From: JAUNSR01 sp036655355
Lineage (GTDB): Bacteria; Bacteroidota; Bacteroidia; Bacteroidales; JAUNSR01
Direction: 5' to 3'
Assembly: GCA_036655355.1 (NCBI GenBank)
Contig: JAVVQG010000002.1
Span: 1-64,000 of the forward strand
DNA: 64,000 bases
The first letter of the stretch is position 1, and every line of letters begins with the position of its first letter. Below, one piece after another: positions 51,786 through 60,764 of this stretch. The translations under genes were made by a program, and so were the position numbers. The notes beneath the pieces were generated by a model. That model had not been told where the DNA came from, did not search any database, and was given only the letters and a program-made list of their open reading frames with translations.

Positions 51786-53966
51786 TTGCCTCCTTTATTG
51801 TCATACACAAAAAGACCATTTGCCCGGCTTCTTCTGCCGTTGGCCCTTGGAATTCTTCTCAGAGAAAATCTGCTTTGCTATTTTCCCCCGCCTGTTGATG
51901 CAATCCCCCTCCCTCTTTTGATCGTTACGGGAGTAGTCGCGCTTCTGATCTCCTTTTTACCTCATTCCCCCGCTCAGGCATTTAAACGACGACATCTTTT
52001 TGGAATAGGATGTTTTCTTCTTTTCATCGGTACCGGAGTGGTAGCCACCGAAATCCGCCACCAGCCTCCTCCCCTTTTAATAGAATCCGAATTGAACGCA
52101 GCGATTTTGCTCATCCAACTCGAATCGGAACCGTCTGAAAAAAGCAATAGCTTTCAGGTCGCGGGACGTATTGTTGAAGAAATCGACTCGACAGGAAGAG
52201 CAATTCAACTATCAATCAACGCACTGATATACCTTCCGAAAGATTCGCTATCCCCAAGCATACAGAAAGGCGATCTTCTTGTGGGCAGCGGTATCGTACG
52301 CCCTTTACGCAACCAAGGCAATCCGTATGCGTATGACTATACTTCAGTTTTGAACAGACAAGGCATCTACCACACGGTTTATCTCTCTTCTTTCCTTCTA
52401 AAAAAACAACCTCAACCGTTCTCTCTCATTGATACCTCCTTGCGAATACGCAACCGCCTCATCTCGATTTTACGTGAAAGTGGACTATCTTCGGAATCTT
52501 TCGGGTTCATAGCGGCACTCACCCTCGGCTACAAAACTGAATTACCGGCCGACACACGAACGGAGTTTTCCGAAGCGGGACTTTCTCATATCCTTGCCGT
52601 GAGCGGATTACATACGGGAATCATCTTCCTACTGCTCCTTTTTTTACTCTCACCCTTGAGAGTGGTACGTGCTGAACGTCTGATTTACCTTCTCTGCATA
52701 CTGCTGTTGTGGGGGTATGCATTTGTCACCGGGCTAAGCGCTTCGGTAGTACGTGCAGTCTGCATGATTTCAATCTTATTATCGGGCAAGATCATTTACA
52801 AAAAGGGGGATACACTCAACATCTTGTTTGCTACCGCTTTTGGCATGCTGCTTTTCAATCCCTATTATCTTTACGACCTGGGATTTCAACTCAGTTTCTG
52901 CGCTTTACTTTCAATCCTTATCTTCTCACCTCTTATACGAGATCTGCTGATAAAAGAGGAAACCGGCACAAAAAGGAGGAAGTCGGGCGTGCAACGCATG
53001 GCTCTGAAGGGAGTCGAATTATTGAGCGTAACTTTAGGTGTGCAGGTATTAACGTTGCCATTAAGTATCTTTTATTTCAACGTTTTCCCATTGTGGTTTA
53101 TTCCTGCAAACCTCCTCGTACTGCCATTATTAACTCCATTTCTATTGAGTTGTTTTCTATTAATCGCACTCGGCTTCCTGTGTGGTCCCATTACGGGCTA
53201 TACTGTTTTTGTGGAGGGATATGCAAAACTGATATTGGGCATCGTCCACCTAACGCAGAATTTACCTGGAAGCAACTACTTCAATCAGCTATTTATTGAC
53301 AGGGCGGAAACCGCTCTATGGATGATTTCAGGCATTTCTTTCCTTTTCTTCTTACGAAACAGAAAGGCCTTTCCACTTATTTTTTTTCTTAGCTCCATTC
53401 TGAGCATATCGATCTACCGTGAATACAATGCTCCGGAAACTCGACATGAACTGATCCTATTCAACCAACGCGAGGCGAATGCGTTGCATTTGGTAAAGAA
53501 CCGGAGCCATTTCCTCTTTTCACATGATTCCGCCTTAAACAAGGGTAAACTTGAACGCATCGTGAGACCCTTTGTGATTGCAGAGAGACTTGATCCGCTC
53601 ATTTATATCCCGTGCGACTCAATCTTAAGTGATCAGATCATCGTACATCGGCCATTCTTGCTAATCGGAGACAAACGGATTATGCATTTAACAGACAACA
53701 ACTTCCGAAGAAGTGAAACGACGCACAAGGCAGTCGTCGACATCTTGATCCTAGGCGATCGATTCACAGGTTCCCTCCATAAAATGAACTCATTGGTTGA
53801 ATTTAAACAAGTGGTTCTAAGCGGAAACTTACGCGATTACATTGCAAGAAACATCAAAGCGGAATGCGACTCGCTCCACATCGATTGCTTCGACGTCAGG
53901 CAAGAAGGCGCATTCCGCTTTGATTTATCGCAAAAAATTAAAAATCCAGACTTAACCTCAGATTAA
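51786..53966 (+). CDS. ComEC/Rec2-family DNA uptake channel protein
   Basis: This ~726-residue membrane protein has an N-terminal DUF4131-like region with two to three helices and a soluble OB-like segment (about residues 100-210). The Competence domain follows with AALTLGYKTELPADTRTEFSEAGLSHILAVSGLHTG (in pieces near 250-275) and about eight more helices. The C-terminal ~180 residues are a soluble remnant of a beta-lactamase-like domain without its HxHxDH motif. The family moves single-stranded DNA across the inner membrane. The frame has no early ATG: it opens with TTG at 51786 directly after an in-frame TGA, so the start codon is probably TTG. Its 3' end overlaps the convergent receptor gene by 29 bases. 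Confidence 0.87.
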   Translation: MPPLLSYTKRPFARLLLPLALGILLRENLLCYFPPPVDAIPLPLLIVTGVVALLISFLPHSPAQAFKRRHLFGIGCFLLFIGTGVVATEIRHQPPPLLIESELNAAILLIQLESEPSEKSNSFQVAGRIVEEIDSTGRAIQLSINALIYLPKDSLSPSIQKGDLLVGSGIVRPLRNQGNPYAYDYTSVLNRQGIYHTVYLSSFLLKKQPQPFSLIDTSLRIRNRLISILRESGLSSESFGFIAALTLGYKTELPADTRTEFSEAGLSHILAVSGLHTGIIFLLLLFLLSPLRVVRAERLIYLLCILLLWGYAFVTGLSASVVRAVCMISILLSGKIIYKKGDTLNILFATAFGMLLFNPYYLYDLGFQLSFCALLSILIFSPLIRDLLIKEETGTKRRKSGVQRMALKGVELLSVTLGVQVLTLPLSIFYFNVFPLWFIPANLLVLPLLTPFLLSCFLLIALGFLCGPITGYTVFVEGYAKLILGIVHLTQNLPGSNYFNQLFIDRAETALWMISGISFLFFLRNRKAFPLIFFLSSILSISIYREYNAPETRHELILFNQREANALHLVKNRSHFLFSHDSALNKGKLERIVRPFVIAERLDPLIYIPCDSILSDQIIVHRPFLLIGDKRIMHLTDNNFRRSETTHKAVVDILILGDRFTGSLHKMNSLVEFKQVVLSGNLRDYIARNIKAECDSLHIDCFDVRQEGAFRFDLSQKIKNPDLTSD

Positions 53967-56334
53967 TTTGTCGTCCGGTGAGGTAATTGGGTACCGCATA
54001 TTGCTGATCATTAACTGATGTGACCCAATAATAGGAATTCACATTACTGATATCCAGAAGATTAAAAACATCAAGTCCCAACCATATACTTTTAATATAG
54101 CGCATTTTTCCCCGATTCATAATACGGTCTTGATCTCCGCTTAACATACGAGACAGTCCGATATCCACCCTTCGGTAAGGAGTCGTTCGAAAAACGCCTG
54201 CCGGTCGCCCCCTGTCCGGTGAACCAAAGGGTAGTCCGTCAGACCAGATCGCTTTAAGGCTCATCTTGTACTTCGGGAACTTTGGAACAAAATCATTGAA
54301 ATAAAGTCCGAAACTGTAACGTTGTTCCGTAGGTCGGGGCATCGTAACCCCGTTAAAGGTTTCCCGGGCACGCATCAGCGAGAAACTGAACCACGAATCG
54401 GTTCCAGGAACGAATTCCCCGAAAAACTTCACATCCAACCCGGTCGCATACCCTTTGGCAAGATTGTCGCCATAATATCTGATCCGTACATTATCCACTT
54501 CGTATGGTATCAGGTTATCCAGTTTTTTATAATACAATTCGGTGGTGAGTTTAAAGGGACGATTCGCACTTCGAAAAGAGTAGTCACCTCCCAATACAAA
54601 ATGGATGGCACGTTGCGATTTGATCCGGTCGTTCATCCGCACGACCAAATTATCATCGGCATCGCGAATGGTATCGCGATACTCCTTGTAAAAGGGGGTT
54701 TGATAGTAAAGTCCGGTTGCAAACCTCAACGTAACGTTCTCCCGGTTTTCAGGTACCAGGGCGATGGAGGCACGCGGACTGATAATAAACTCCCGGTTGT
54801 ACGACCAATAAGAGGCGCGTGCTCCGGCCGTAAGGATGAATCTGCCAGGAGCCGCATTGAAACGATAGGTATCCTGAATAAATCCGCCCATTCGGGTTGT
54901 GGTGTTGTTGTATTTGGAATGGAGACTATAAATGAGCTCCACGTGCTCTCCGGTATTGGGAAGCGAATAGCCCGATGAATCACGCATCTCCCATTCGTTG
55001 ATCCGATCTTTGATTCGCTCGCTCTGCACATTGACACCGTACGCGAATTGATGTTCCCGGTATTTGGTGACTCCTTTCACGGCCAATGCAAGCACTCGGG
55101 CATTCAGTTTGTTTCGGGCGTGCTCGTGATAAGAGCCGACCCCCAGTGAACCCTGCACGGGAGCATTCTCTTCAGCCACATCGTCAAGCCAATATTCACC
55201 GGTGATGTCGTACGTTTCCTGTTCGTCCGTGGCAAAGGCCGAAATAAGCAAGTCGAGAGTTGTTCGGCTTATCCCTCGATATGACAGCGTAGCGGCGCCG
55301 AAAAATGTACGGAAAAGATCCTTCTCCTGCCCATCGAAATAGACGGTGAATTGTTTCGCCGATTCGAGGGTCCCGAATGACGTGGTGCGACTCTCCGGCC
55401 GAAACTGATACTTATTCTGCGAGATGTTTCCCAACAAACTAACATCCCATTGATCTGCAATGCGATAGGTGAGATACGTCTGATAATCGAAGAATGTGGG
55501 GTTGTACTCCCCTTTCGTATCGAGAGAGCTTAATAAATTGGAATTCTGCTTGAATCGGAATCCGTGTAATTGGGTAAAACGACCGACTGCTTGTCCAACC
55601 GCAACCGAACCACCCAGAAGGCTCGCGGATAGGGAGCCTTCGAAACGCTCCGGTTTCTTATAAGTGATATCAAGCACTGAAGCCATTTTATCACCGTACT
55701 CGGCGGCATATCCTCCGGACGAAAAGCCGATGGAGCCTACCATATCGGGGTTGATAAAACTAAGCCCCTCCTGCTGTCCGGATCTCACCAATTGCGGGCG
55801 ATACACCTCTATACCGTTTACGTAAACGATATTTTCATCGAAATTACCTCCACGTACCGAATATTGGGAACTAAGTTCATTACTGGAATTTACTCCGGCA
55901 AAGGTTGTGAGTAGAGATTCCACGCTTCCACCGGAGGCATCGGGCATCAAACGCGAATTCTCCAGCGCGATCTTTTCAAGGGTATTGGCCTGAATTCGAT
56001 TAGCCGTCACCTCCACTTCACCCAGAGCCTCGGCATTTGAATAAAGGCGCACATTCAACTGCGTCTTTCCCTGAGGATTTAAAAGCAAGCGGGTAACCCG
56101 TTTAAATCCCAGACAACTATACACAATCGTAACGGAGTCTGAAGCCGGTACGGACAACTCATATTTTCCTTTGAAATCAGTCAGCGTTCCGATCACTCCG
56201 GATTTAAGACGTACATGAGCAACCTCGATAGGCTCCCCCTCCGAATTCGTAACCTGCCCGGAGATCTTAACAATATCCTGTCCGTATAAAGCGGTCAGCA
56301 ACCAAAACCCCAGTAGGGTAAAGCATATTCTCAT
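53938..56334 (-). CDS. TonB-dependent outer membrane receptor
   Basis: This 798-residue protein has a signal peptide (MRICFTLLGFWLLTALYG). A carboxypeptidase-like regulatory domain follows (VKISGQVTNSEGEPIEVAHV, about 22-105), then a plug domain with QYSVRGGNFDENIVYVNGIEVY near residue 160 (in part), and a 22-strand-type barrel ending LRLSLDF with terminal Phe. It is a TonB-dependent active transporter but lacks SusC-type length and has no SusD neighbour, so it may import a metal complex, cofactor or small molecule. No substrate is suggested by the flanks. Single gene. Confidence 0.88.
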   Translation of the reverse strand: MRICFTLLGFWLLTALYGQDIVKISGQVTNSEGEPIEVAHVRLKSGVIGTLTDFKGKYELSVPASDSVTIVYSCLGFKRVTRLLLNPQGKTQLNVRLYSNAEALGEVEVTANRIQANTLEKIALENSRLMPDASGGSVESLLTTFAGVNSSNELSSQYSVRGGNFDENIVYVNGIEVYRPQLVRSGQQEGLSFINPDMVGSIGFSSGGYAAEYGDKMASVLDITYKKPERFEGSLSASLLGGSVAVGQAVGRFTQLHGFRFKQNSNLLSSLDTKGEYNPTFFDYQTYLTYRIADQWDVSLLGNISQNKYQFRPESRTTSFGTLESAKQFTVYFDGQEKDLFRTFFGAATLSYRGISRTTLDLLISAFATDEQETYDITGEYWLDDVAEENAPVQGSLGVGSYHEHARNKLNARVLALAVKGVTKYREHQFAYGVNVQSERIKDRINEWEMRDSSGYSLPNTGEHVELIYSLHSKYNNTTTRMGGFIQDTYRFNAAPGRFILTAGARASYWSYNREFIISPRASIALVPENRENVTLRFATGLYYQTPFYKEYRDTIRDADDNLVVRMNDRIKSQRAIHFVLGGDYSFRSANRPFKLTTELYYKKLDNLIPYEVDNVRIRYYGDNLAKGYATGLDVKFFGEFVPGTDSWFSFSLMRARETFNGVTMPRPTEQRYSFGLYFNDFVPKFPKYKMSLKAIWSDGLPFGSPDRGRPAGVFRTTPYRRVDIGLSRMLSGDQDRIMNRGKMRYIKSIWLGLDVFNLLDISNVNSYYWVTSVNDQQYAVPNYLTGRQINLRLSLDF

Positions 56335-56438
56335 GAATGATATTTAACACAGTTAACCGGAAGAGTAGCCTCCTCCTTCTTTTCATTTGTATAAACGTAA
56401 AGATTTACAATTACGTATGTAATGTGACGAATGAATTG

Positions 56439-56446
56439 CAAATTTA
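56439..56446 (-). promoter_or_regulatory. -7 box of the TonB receptor gene
   Basis: TAAATTTG on the minus strand, 104 bp upstream of the ATG. It fits TAnnTTTG. Confidence 0.4.
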
Positions 56447-56508
56447 TCCTTTTTAATCAAAGATAAAGGAAATCAAATCCGATATGTAAATATTAATCAT
56501 TTGCATCT

Positions 56509-56516
56509 TATCTTTG
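56509..56516 (+). promoter_or_regulatory. -7 box of the nitroreductase gene
   Basis: TATCTTTG fits TAnnTTTG, 31 bp upstream of the ATG. Confidence 0.5.
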
Positions 56517-56547
56517 TATAGTAAAAACAACCTTTAAATAATACGAT

Positions 56548-57075
56548 ATGGAGCATTTTCACGATCTCTTGAAAACAAGAAGAAGCATTCGAAAATACAC
56601 GGATGAACCGCTTACTCCGGAAGAAGTAAAAACAATCTTGGAAGCTGCTTTGATGGCACCTGCAGGCAAACGTAAAAATCCATGGCAATTTATCGCCGTA
56701 GAGGATAAAGAAACATTGGCACGTCTGGCCCACGCCAAAGAGCACGGTGCCGGTCCTATTGAAGGGGCGGCATTGGCCATCGTTGTGGTTTGCGACGCGC
56801 TTACTTCTGACACTTGGATTGAGGATGGTTCAATTGCATCTATTCTGATTCAGCTCCAGTGTGAAGCACTCGGTCTGGGTAGTTGCTGGATTCAGATGAA
56901 CAAACGTTATACGGCAAACGGACAATCCGCAGAAGATGCCGTACGTGAAATTCTGGATATTCCATATCAGATGGAAGTGCTCTCAATCATCTCAATCGGT
57001 CATAAAGCGGAAGAGAAGAAACCGTTTGATGAAGAGAAGCTTCAGTGGGAAAAAGTACATATCGGAAAATGGTGA
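56548..57075 (+). CDS. Nitroreductase-family flavoprotein
   Basis: This 175-residue FMN-binding oxidoreductase starts MEHFHDLLKTRRSIRKYTDEPL (in part), where RRSIRKY is the FMN phosphate contact. APAGKRKNPWQF follows near residue 37, and ALGLGSCWIQM near 110 closes the flavin site. Members reduce nitro compounds, quinones or flavins with NAD(P)H; the natural substrate is not evident. It is the first gene of a plus-strand run that continues with the small membrane protein, DUF2520, kdsC and maf genes. Confidence 0.92.
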   Translation: MEHFHDLLKTRRSIRKYTDEPLTPEEVKTILEAALMAPAGKRKNPWQFIAVEDKETLARLAHAKEHGAGPIEGAALAIVVVCDALTSDTWIEDGSIASILIQLQCEALGLGSCWIQMNKRYTANGQSAEDAVREILDIPYQMEVLSIISIGHKAEEKKPFDEEKLQWEKVHIGKW

Positions 57076-57090
57076 TAAAAGTTGATTTAC

Positions 57091-57159
57091 CCAACTAAAG
57101 GTATATAGATGACGCATTTGACTTTGATGTTAAAAATAGATTATACAAATGAAAGATAA
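57091..57159 (+). promoter_or_regulatory. Leader element with 10-codon ORF before the small membrane protein
   Basis: GATGACGCATTTGA (57108-57121) is followed by ATGTTAAAA (57127-57135). The ATG at 57127 opens MLKIDYTNER, ending TAA at 57157-57159, which overlaps the gene's ATG at 57149 by 11 nt in another frame. Confidence 0.7.
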
Positions 57160-57481
57160 AGAAACCCGAATCTGCACGGGACTGACCCTGACGTTTTACG
57201 GCCTGTTACTTTTGCTGAATGTCTTGGGTGTATTCAGCAGGTTATCTGTGAGACTACGTATGGAGATGTTAGACTGGAGAACCTTTCTTTTGTATGGGGC
57301 TGCCTTTTTCCTGATCTTCAAGAAAGACAAAACGCCGGGACTTCTGTTGCTTGTGCTCGGACTCCTTTTCAGATTCCATACCGTATATAACTGGGTAATG
57401 GGATATAGTCATTTGGTGGTTCCGATGCTATTTCTGACCGGAGGAACCATTCTTCTGTTCTTTGCTTTGCGCAAGCGATAA
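57149..57481 (+). CDS. Small polytopic membrane protein (LiaF-TM-like)
   Basis: This 110-residue protein has about four hydrophobic segments (residues 9-30, 48-60, 66-84 and 90-107) with short basic loops, ending FFALRKR. The alternation resembles the LiaF-type transmembrane module (DUF5668), but I do not assign it firmly. It starts with ATGAAAGATAAAG directly after the shared leader element. There is no obvious partner gene. Confidence 0.7.
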   Translation: MKDKETRICTGLTLTFYGLLLLLNVLGVFSRLSVRLRMEMLDWRTFLLYGAAFFLIFKKDKTPGLLLLVLGLLFRFHTVYNWVMGYSHLVVPMLFLTGGTILLFFALRKR

Positions 57482-57527
57482 CAAGCTGGCTTCGTCATCT
57501 GAGACTCCCGAGTACGGGCATATCATA

Positions 57528-57575
57528 TTGATGGCGCATTTGATCTCGATGTTAAAATTGAATATATATAAATGA
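57528..57575 (+). promoter_or_regulatory. Leader element with 8-codon ORF before the DUF2520 gene
   Basis: GATGGCGCATTTGA (57530-57543) precedes ATGTTAAAA (57549-57557). The ATG at 57549 opens MLKLNIYK, and its TGA (57573-57575) overlaps the DUF2520 ATG (57572-57574), the ATGA arrangement typical of translational coupling. Confidence 0.75.
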
Positions 57576-58333
57576 AAGTAGTATTTATCGGCGCGGGTAA
57601 TCTTGCAACCCGACTATCTTACGAAATGCACCGAAAAGGTTTCGAAATCGTACAACTCTTCAGTCAGTCGAAAGAATCGGCCGAGGCATTGGCCAACTGC
57701 CTCCAATGCGATTATACCACTTCATTGCAAGAGGTGCGCAACGATGCGGAGCTGTACATCTTCGCTGTAAAAGACTCCGTCTTGGAAGAGGTACTACAGG
57801 CGATGCCGCACAACAAAGGATTATGGGTACATACGGCAGGAAGCATTCCGATGGACATCTTTGCTCCCTACGTTTCCCGTTTCGGCGTATTTTATCCCCT
57901 GCAAACCTTCAGTAAAAACAGGGAATGCGATTTCAGTTCAATCCCTTTTTTCATTGAAGCCCACACAGCGCAGGACTGTTCATTATTGAAAAAAGCGGCT
58001 TCCGAGCTAAGCACCAAAGTAATTGATGCCAGTTCGGAGCAACGCAAACACCTACACTTGGCAGCAGTTTTTGCCAACAACTTTGCAAATCACATGTTTG
58101 CGATCGCCTCGCGGTTGGTTGAGGAACAAGGCTTGCCCTTTGACGCGCTTCAACCATTAATTGCAGAAACAGCAGAAAAGATACGCATCCTTCATCCGCT
58201 ACAGGCTCAAACGGGGCCCGCCATGCGATACGATGAGAATGTAATGAATAATCATCTTTCGCTGTTGAATGATGAAAATTTACGTGAAATTTATCGCCTG
58301 TTAAGTAAGAGTATCTACGATCACTCGAAATAA
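57572..58333 (+). CDS. Rossmann-fold DUF2520 oxidoreductase-like protein
   Basis: This 253-residue protein has an N-terminal nucleotide-binding fold, VVFIGAGNLATRLSYEM near residue 4, where GxGNxA is a dinucleotide-binding loop, and the strand VHTAGSIPMDIFAPY near 90. The C-terminal helical DUF2520 domain contains HLAAVFANNFANHMF near 165. It resembles ProC/F420-type reductases and is a conserved neighbour of kdsC and maf in Bacteroidales. The substrate is unknown. Confidence 0.86.
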   Translation: MKVVFIGAGNLATRLSYEMHRKGFEIVQLFSQSKESAEALANCLQCDYTTSLQEVRNDAELYIFAVKDSVLEEVLQAMPHNKGLWVHTAGSIPMDIFAPYVSRFGVFYPLQTFSKNRECDFSSIPFFIEAHTAQDCSLLKKAASELSTKVIDASSEQRKHLHLAAVFANNFANHMFAIASRLVEEQGLPFDALQPLIAETAEKIRILHPLQAQTGPAMRYDENVMNNHLSLLNDENLREIYRLLSKSIYDHSK

Positions 58334-58360
58334 ACCGGCATAGTTTTTTATATACTAACC

Positions 58361-58382
58361 TTCAGTTTCTTCGCAAACTGAA
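58361..58382. repeat. Small hairpin between DUF2520 and kdsC
   Basis: TTCAGTTT and AAACTGAA arms around a short loop, followed by a run of As and preceded by six Ts. It could act as a terminator on the minus strand or as an attenuator inside the run. Confidence 0.4.
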
Positions 58383-58394
58383 AAAACCACGATT

Positions 58395-58916
58395 ATGAGC
58401 TCAATCAATCACGACCTGACAAAAATAAAAGGCTTGGTTTTCGATGTTGACGGCGTACTTTCGTCAGACATCATCCCGCTTCATCCCAACGGAGAACCAA
58501 TGCGCATGATCAATATTAAAGACGGTTATTCCTTACAACTGGCTGTAAAAAAGGGACTCGAGGTAGCGATCATCACCGGTGGAAATACCGAAGCGGTGAG
58601 AATTCGCTTCGAAGGGCTCGGAATCAAGCACCTCTACCTGGCGGCGAAAGTAAAGAAAGTGCAATTGGCACATTACCTGGAACAAACGGGCTTAAAACCG
58701 GAAGAAGTACTTTACATGGGTGATGATATCCCGGATTATGAAGTGATGCAGCTTGTGGGATTACCCACTTGTCCGGCCGATGCCGCTCCTGAAATCAAGG
58801 GCATCAGCAAATACATATCCGGACGCGATGGCGGAAAAGGATGCGTACGCGACGTGGTTGAACAGGTTATGAAGGCTCAGGGACTGTGGATGCAGGACGA
58901 AGCTTTCGGTTGGTAA
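58395..58916 (+). CDS. kdsC: KdsC-like 3-deoxy-D-manno-octulosonate-8-phosphate phosphatase
   Basis: This 173-residue HAD phosphatase has the nucleophile D17 and D19 in FDVDGVLSSD, motif II IITGGNTEAV near residue 58 and motif IV GDDIPDYEVM near 115, in the C0-type cap-less form that tetramerises in KdsC. KdsC removes the phosphate from Kdo-8-phosphate on the way to lipopolysaccharide. DUF2520 lies upstream and maf 22 bp downstream, a conserved order. Related phosphatases for other nonulosonates cannot be excluded, but KdsC is the most likely. Confidence 0.85.
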   Translation: MSSINHDLTKIKGLVFDVDGVLSSDIIPLHPNGEPMRMINIKDGYSLQLAVKKGLEVAIITGGNTEAVRIRFEGLGIKHLYLAAKVKKVQLAHYLEQTGLKPEEVLYMGDDIPDYEVMQLVGLPTCPADAAPEIKGISKYISGRDGGKGCVRDVVEQVMKAQGLWMQDEAFGW

Positions 58917-58938
58917 TATTGAATTAAACGCAAACGAC

Positions 58939-59520
58939 ATGCTTGATAATCTATCAAAATACAAGATTCTCCTGGCAAGCAATTCTCCACGTAGACGCGA
59001 GCTACTGGGTGGATTGGGCATCAGCTACGAGGTAACGGCACTCCCCGATGTAGATGAATCTTTTCCGAAAGAGATGCCCGGTGAAGAGATCCCGGTATAC
59101 ATCGCACGAAATAAAGCGGAAGCCTACGCCGACCACCTAACGGAAAACACGTTGCTCATTACGGCCGATACGATTGTATGGAAAGAGGGTAAAGTGTATG
59201 GCAAACCCACGGATGAAAAGGATGCCATGCAGATGCTACGCGAATTATCGGGAGCGGTACATCAGGTAATTACCGGTGTATGCATCCGTACGAAAGAGAA
59301 AGAGGTAAGCTTTGCCGCTGTCTCCGAAGTAACATTCGGTTCTCTTTCCGATGAGGAAATCGCCTATTATGTTTCAAACTACAAACCTTTTGATAAAGCC
59401 GGATCGTATGGTATTCAGGAATGGATCGGGTATGTTGCGGTAGAAAACATAAAAGGAAGTTATTTTAATATCATGGGATTACCGGTTCAGCGGCTATACA
59501 AAGAATTGGTAAAATTCTAA
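58939..59520 (+). CDS. maf: Maf-like nucleotide pyrophosphatase
   Basis: This 193-residue protein has the Maf start ILLASNSPRRRELL near residue 10, the catalytic Asp in ITADTIVW near 75, GKPTDEKDAMQML near 90 and the lysine-containing FDKAGSYGIQEW near 150. Maf proteins hydrolyse dTTP, UTP or modified nucleotides to monophosphates and are proposed to prevent their incorporation. It follows kdsC by 22 bases, so it is probably co-transcribed, and a strong terminator follows. Confidence 0.92.
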   Translation: MLDNLSKYKILLASNSPRRRELLGGLGISYEVTALPDVDESFPKEMPGEEIPVYIARNKAEAYADHLTENTLLITADTIVWKEGKVYGKPTDEKDAMQMLRELSGAVHQVITGVCIRTKEKEVSFAAVSEVTFGSLSDEEIAYYVSNYKPFDKAGSYGIQEWIGYVAVENIKGSYFNIMGLPVQRLYKELVKF

Positions 59521-59524
59521 CAAT

Positions 59525-59566
59525 AAAGGTATCATTCACGTGAATTGTGAATGATACCTTTTTTCT
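59525..59566 (+). terminator. Terminator of the nitroreductase-maf run
   Basis: Perfect 15-bp arms AAAGGTATCATTCAC (59525-59539) and GTGAATGATACCTTT (59547-59561), then TTTTT. Confidence 0.92.
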
Positions 59567-59629
59567 GTCGGCTTATTCGTTGCACTACATACATTCGGAA
59601 AGCCTATTTCTCATTGCCTATCTTCGAAT

Positions 59630-60613
59630 CTATTTCTTCACAGGAATGGTAAACACATACAGTTTACTTGCATCCACATCCGGAACATACAACTTACCGT
59701 TGGCCAAAGTCAGCATCTGAGGTGAAAGAAGCACTTTCTCCGGTAATAGCAATTGATTGTTGTTTGTCTGCTCATTCATATCGATTGATCTGAGCTGCCC
59801 GTTGATACCGTCTGTGTAATAAACCATGCGACTTACAGGATCGTATTGGATACCACAATAATATCCCGGCAAACTCTCCAGTTTATAAAGCATCGGGTTC
59901 AGATCCAAGAGATTATTTACCATATAGATCGAATTATCCTTTCCGATTTCAGCTACAGGATAAGAGCAGATAAACATCGTATCTTTATAAATGGTAATTC
60001 CGTTTGGTCCGCTGACCGTTGGTATCCCAATATCCGGTGTAGATTGTGAGATTTTGGTAGGATCGGTGATTTCCATGAAGTAAATCAGACCTGCATCACG
60101 AACTGAAGCATAAAGGAAGTTATCCCGGAAAGCCAGATCGCTTACGAAAAGGTTATTTTCAGGGAAAGCTATCACCTGCGGCTTCGCTTTCAAATCTTTC
60201 ATATTAAAGACGAGAATGCAGTTTACATCGGCAACATAAAGATAATCGTCCTTCACTGCCATTCCTTTCGGGCTGTTAAGCCCCATCCCTTTCGGAATAT
60301 ATTCAGAAAGCACTCCATCTTTCAACTGCATGATAAAACCATTTCCGCTTATTCCGAGCGGATCGAGCGTCTCACCTCCATAATTTGAGATCAACAAGCG
60401 ATCACCAGCCCATACGGTGCCGTAACAATACTGAAGCCCAGTTTGGTAAACGGAGTCCCATTTCCAAGTTCCGGATAATTTTGCATAATCCATTTCGGCC
60501 TTCGTATTTATCTCATCCAATTTTTGTTCGGACATCACTCCTTCATTCGCTTTCTTGCCCTTACAGGCAGCAAGGAAAGAGAGTACTATTAAGAAAGCTA
60601 CTATTTTTCTCAT
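59630..60613 (-). CDS. Beta-propeller lipoprotein (SMP-30/NHL-like)
   Basis: This 327-residue lipoprotein has lipobox LAAC (Cys17). The mature protein shows repeated short blades such as GLNSPKGMAVKDDYLYVAD, VSGPNGITIYKDTMFICS and LTLANGKLYVPD, the pattern of SMP-30/gluconolactonase or NHL-type propellers. It is probably tethered in the periplasm or at the surface. There is no catalytic motif I can name and no operon partner. The gene ends against the convergent maf terminator region. Confidence 0.75.
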   Translation of the reverse strand: MRKIVAFLIVLSFLAACKGKKANEGVMSEQKLDEINTKAEMDYAKLSGTWKWDSVYQTGLQYCYGTVWAGDRLLISNYGGETLDPLGISGNGFIMQLKDGVLSEYIPKGMGLNSPKGMAVKDDYLYVADVNCILVFNMKDLKAKPQVIAFPENNLFVSDLAFRDNFLYASVRDAGLIYFMEITDPTKISQSTPDIGIPTVSGPNGITIYKDTMFICSYPVAEIGKDNSIYMVNNLLDLNPMLYKLESLPGYYCGIQYDPVSRMVYYTDGINGQLRSIDMNEQTNNNQLLLPEKVLLSPQMLTLANGKLYVPDVDASKLYVFTIPVKK

Positions 60614-60682
60614 ATCGAAAACTTTTTTTAAAGGTTATTATTCTAATTCTATAACAACCATTTAAAAAGTTAGTTCAATACA

Positions 60683-60723
60683 AAAGCGGGTCCTTTCCTA
60701 ATAATTAGGAAAGGACCCGCTTT
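60683..60723. terminator. Terminator downstream of lysA
   Basis: Perfect 18-bp arms AAAGCGGGTCCTTTCCTA (60683-60700) and TAGGAAAGGACCCGCTTT (60706-60723). A short TTTTG follows on the minus strand, so it ends the lysA transcript 42 bp past the stop codon. Confidence 0.85.
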
Positions 60724-60764
60724 GTATTTCATTGTGTCGCCTTCTGTTTTTCGATAGAATGCGA

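Noticed and set aside
53938..56334. SusC-type polysaccharide importer
   Set aside because: At 798 residues it is shorter than SusC, and no SusD gene adjoins.
57101..57160. Leader element as a complete promoter
   Set aside because: TATACAAA/TATATAAA near the start could be read as a -7 box, but transcription would then begin inside the gene, so a leader role is more plausible.
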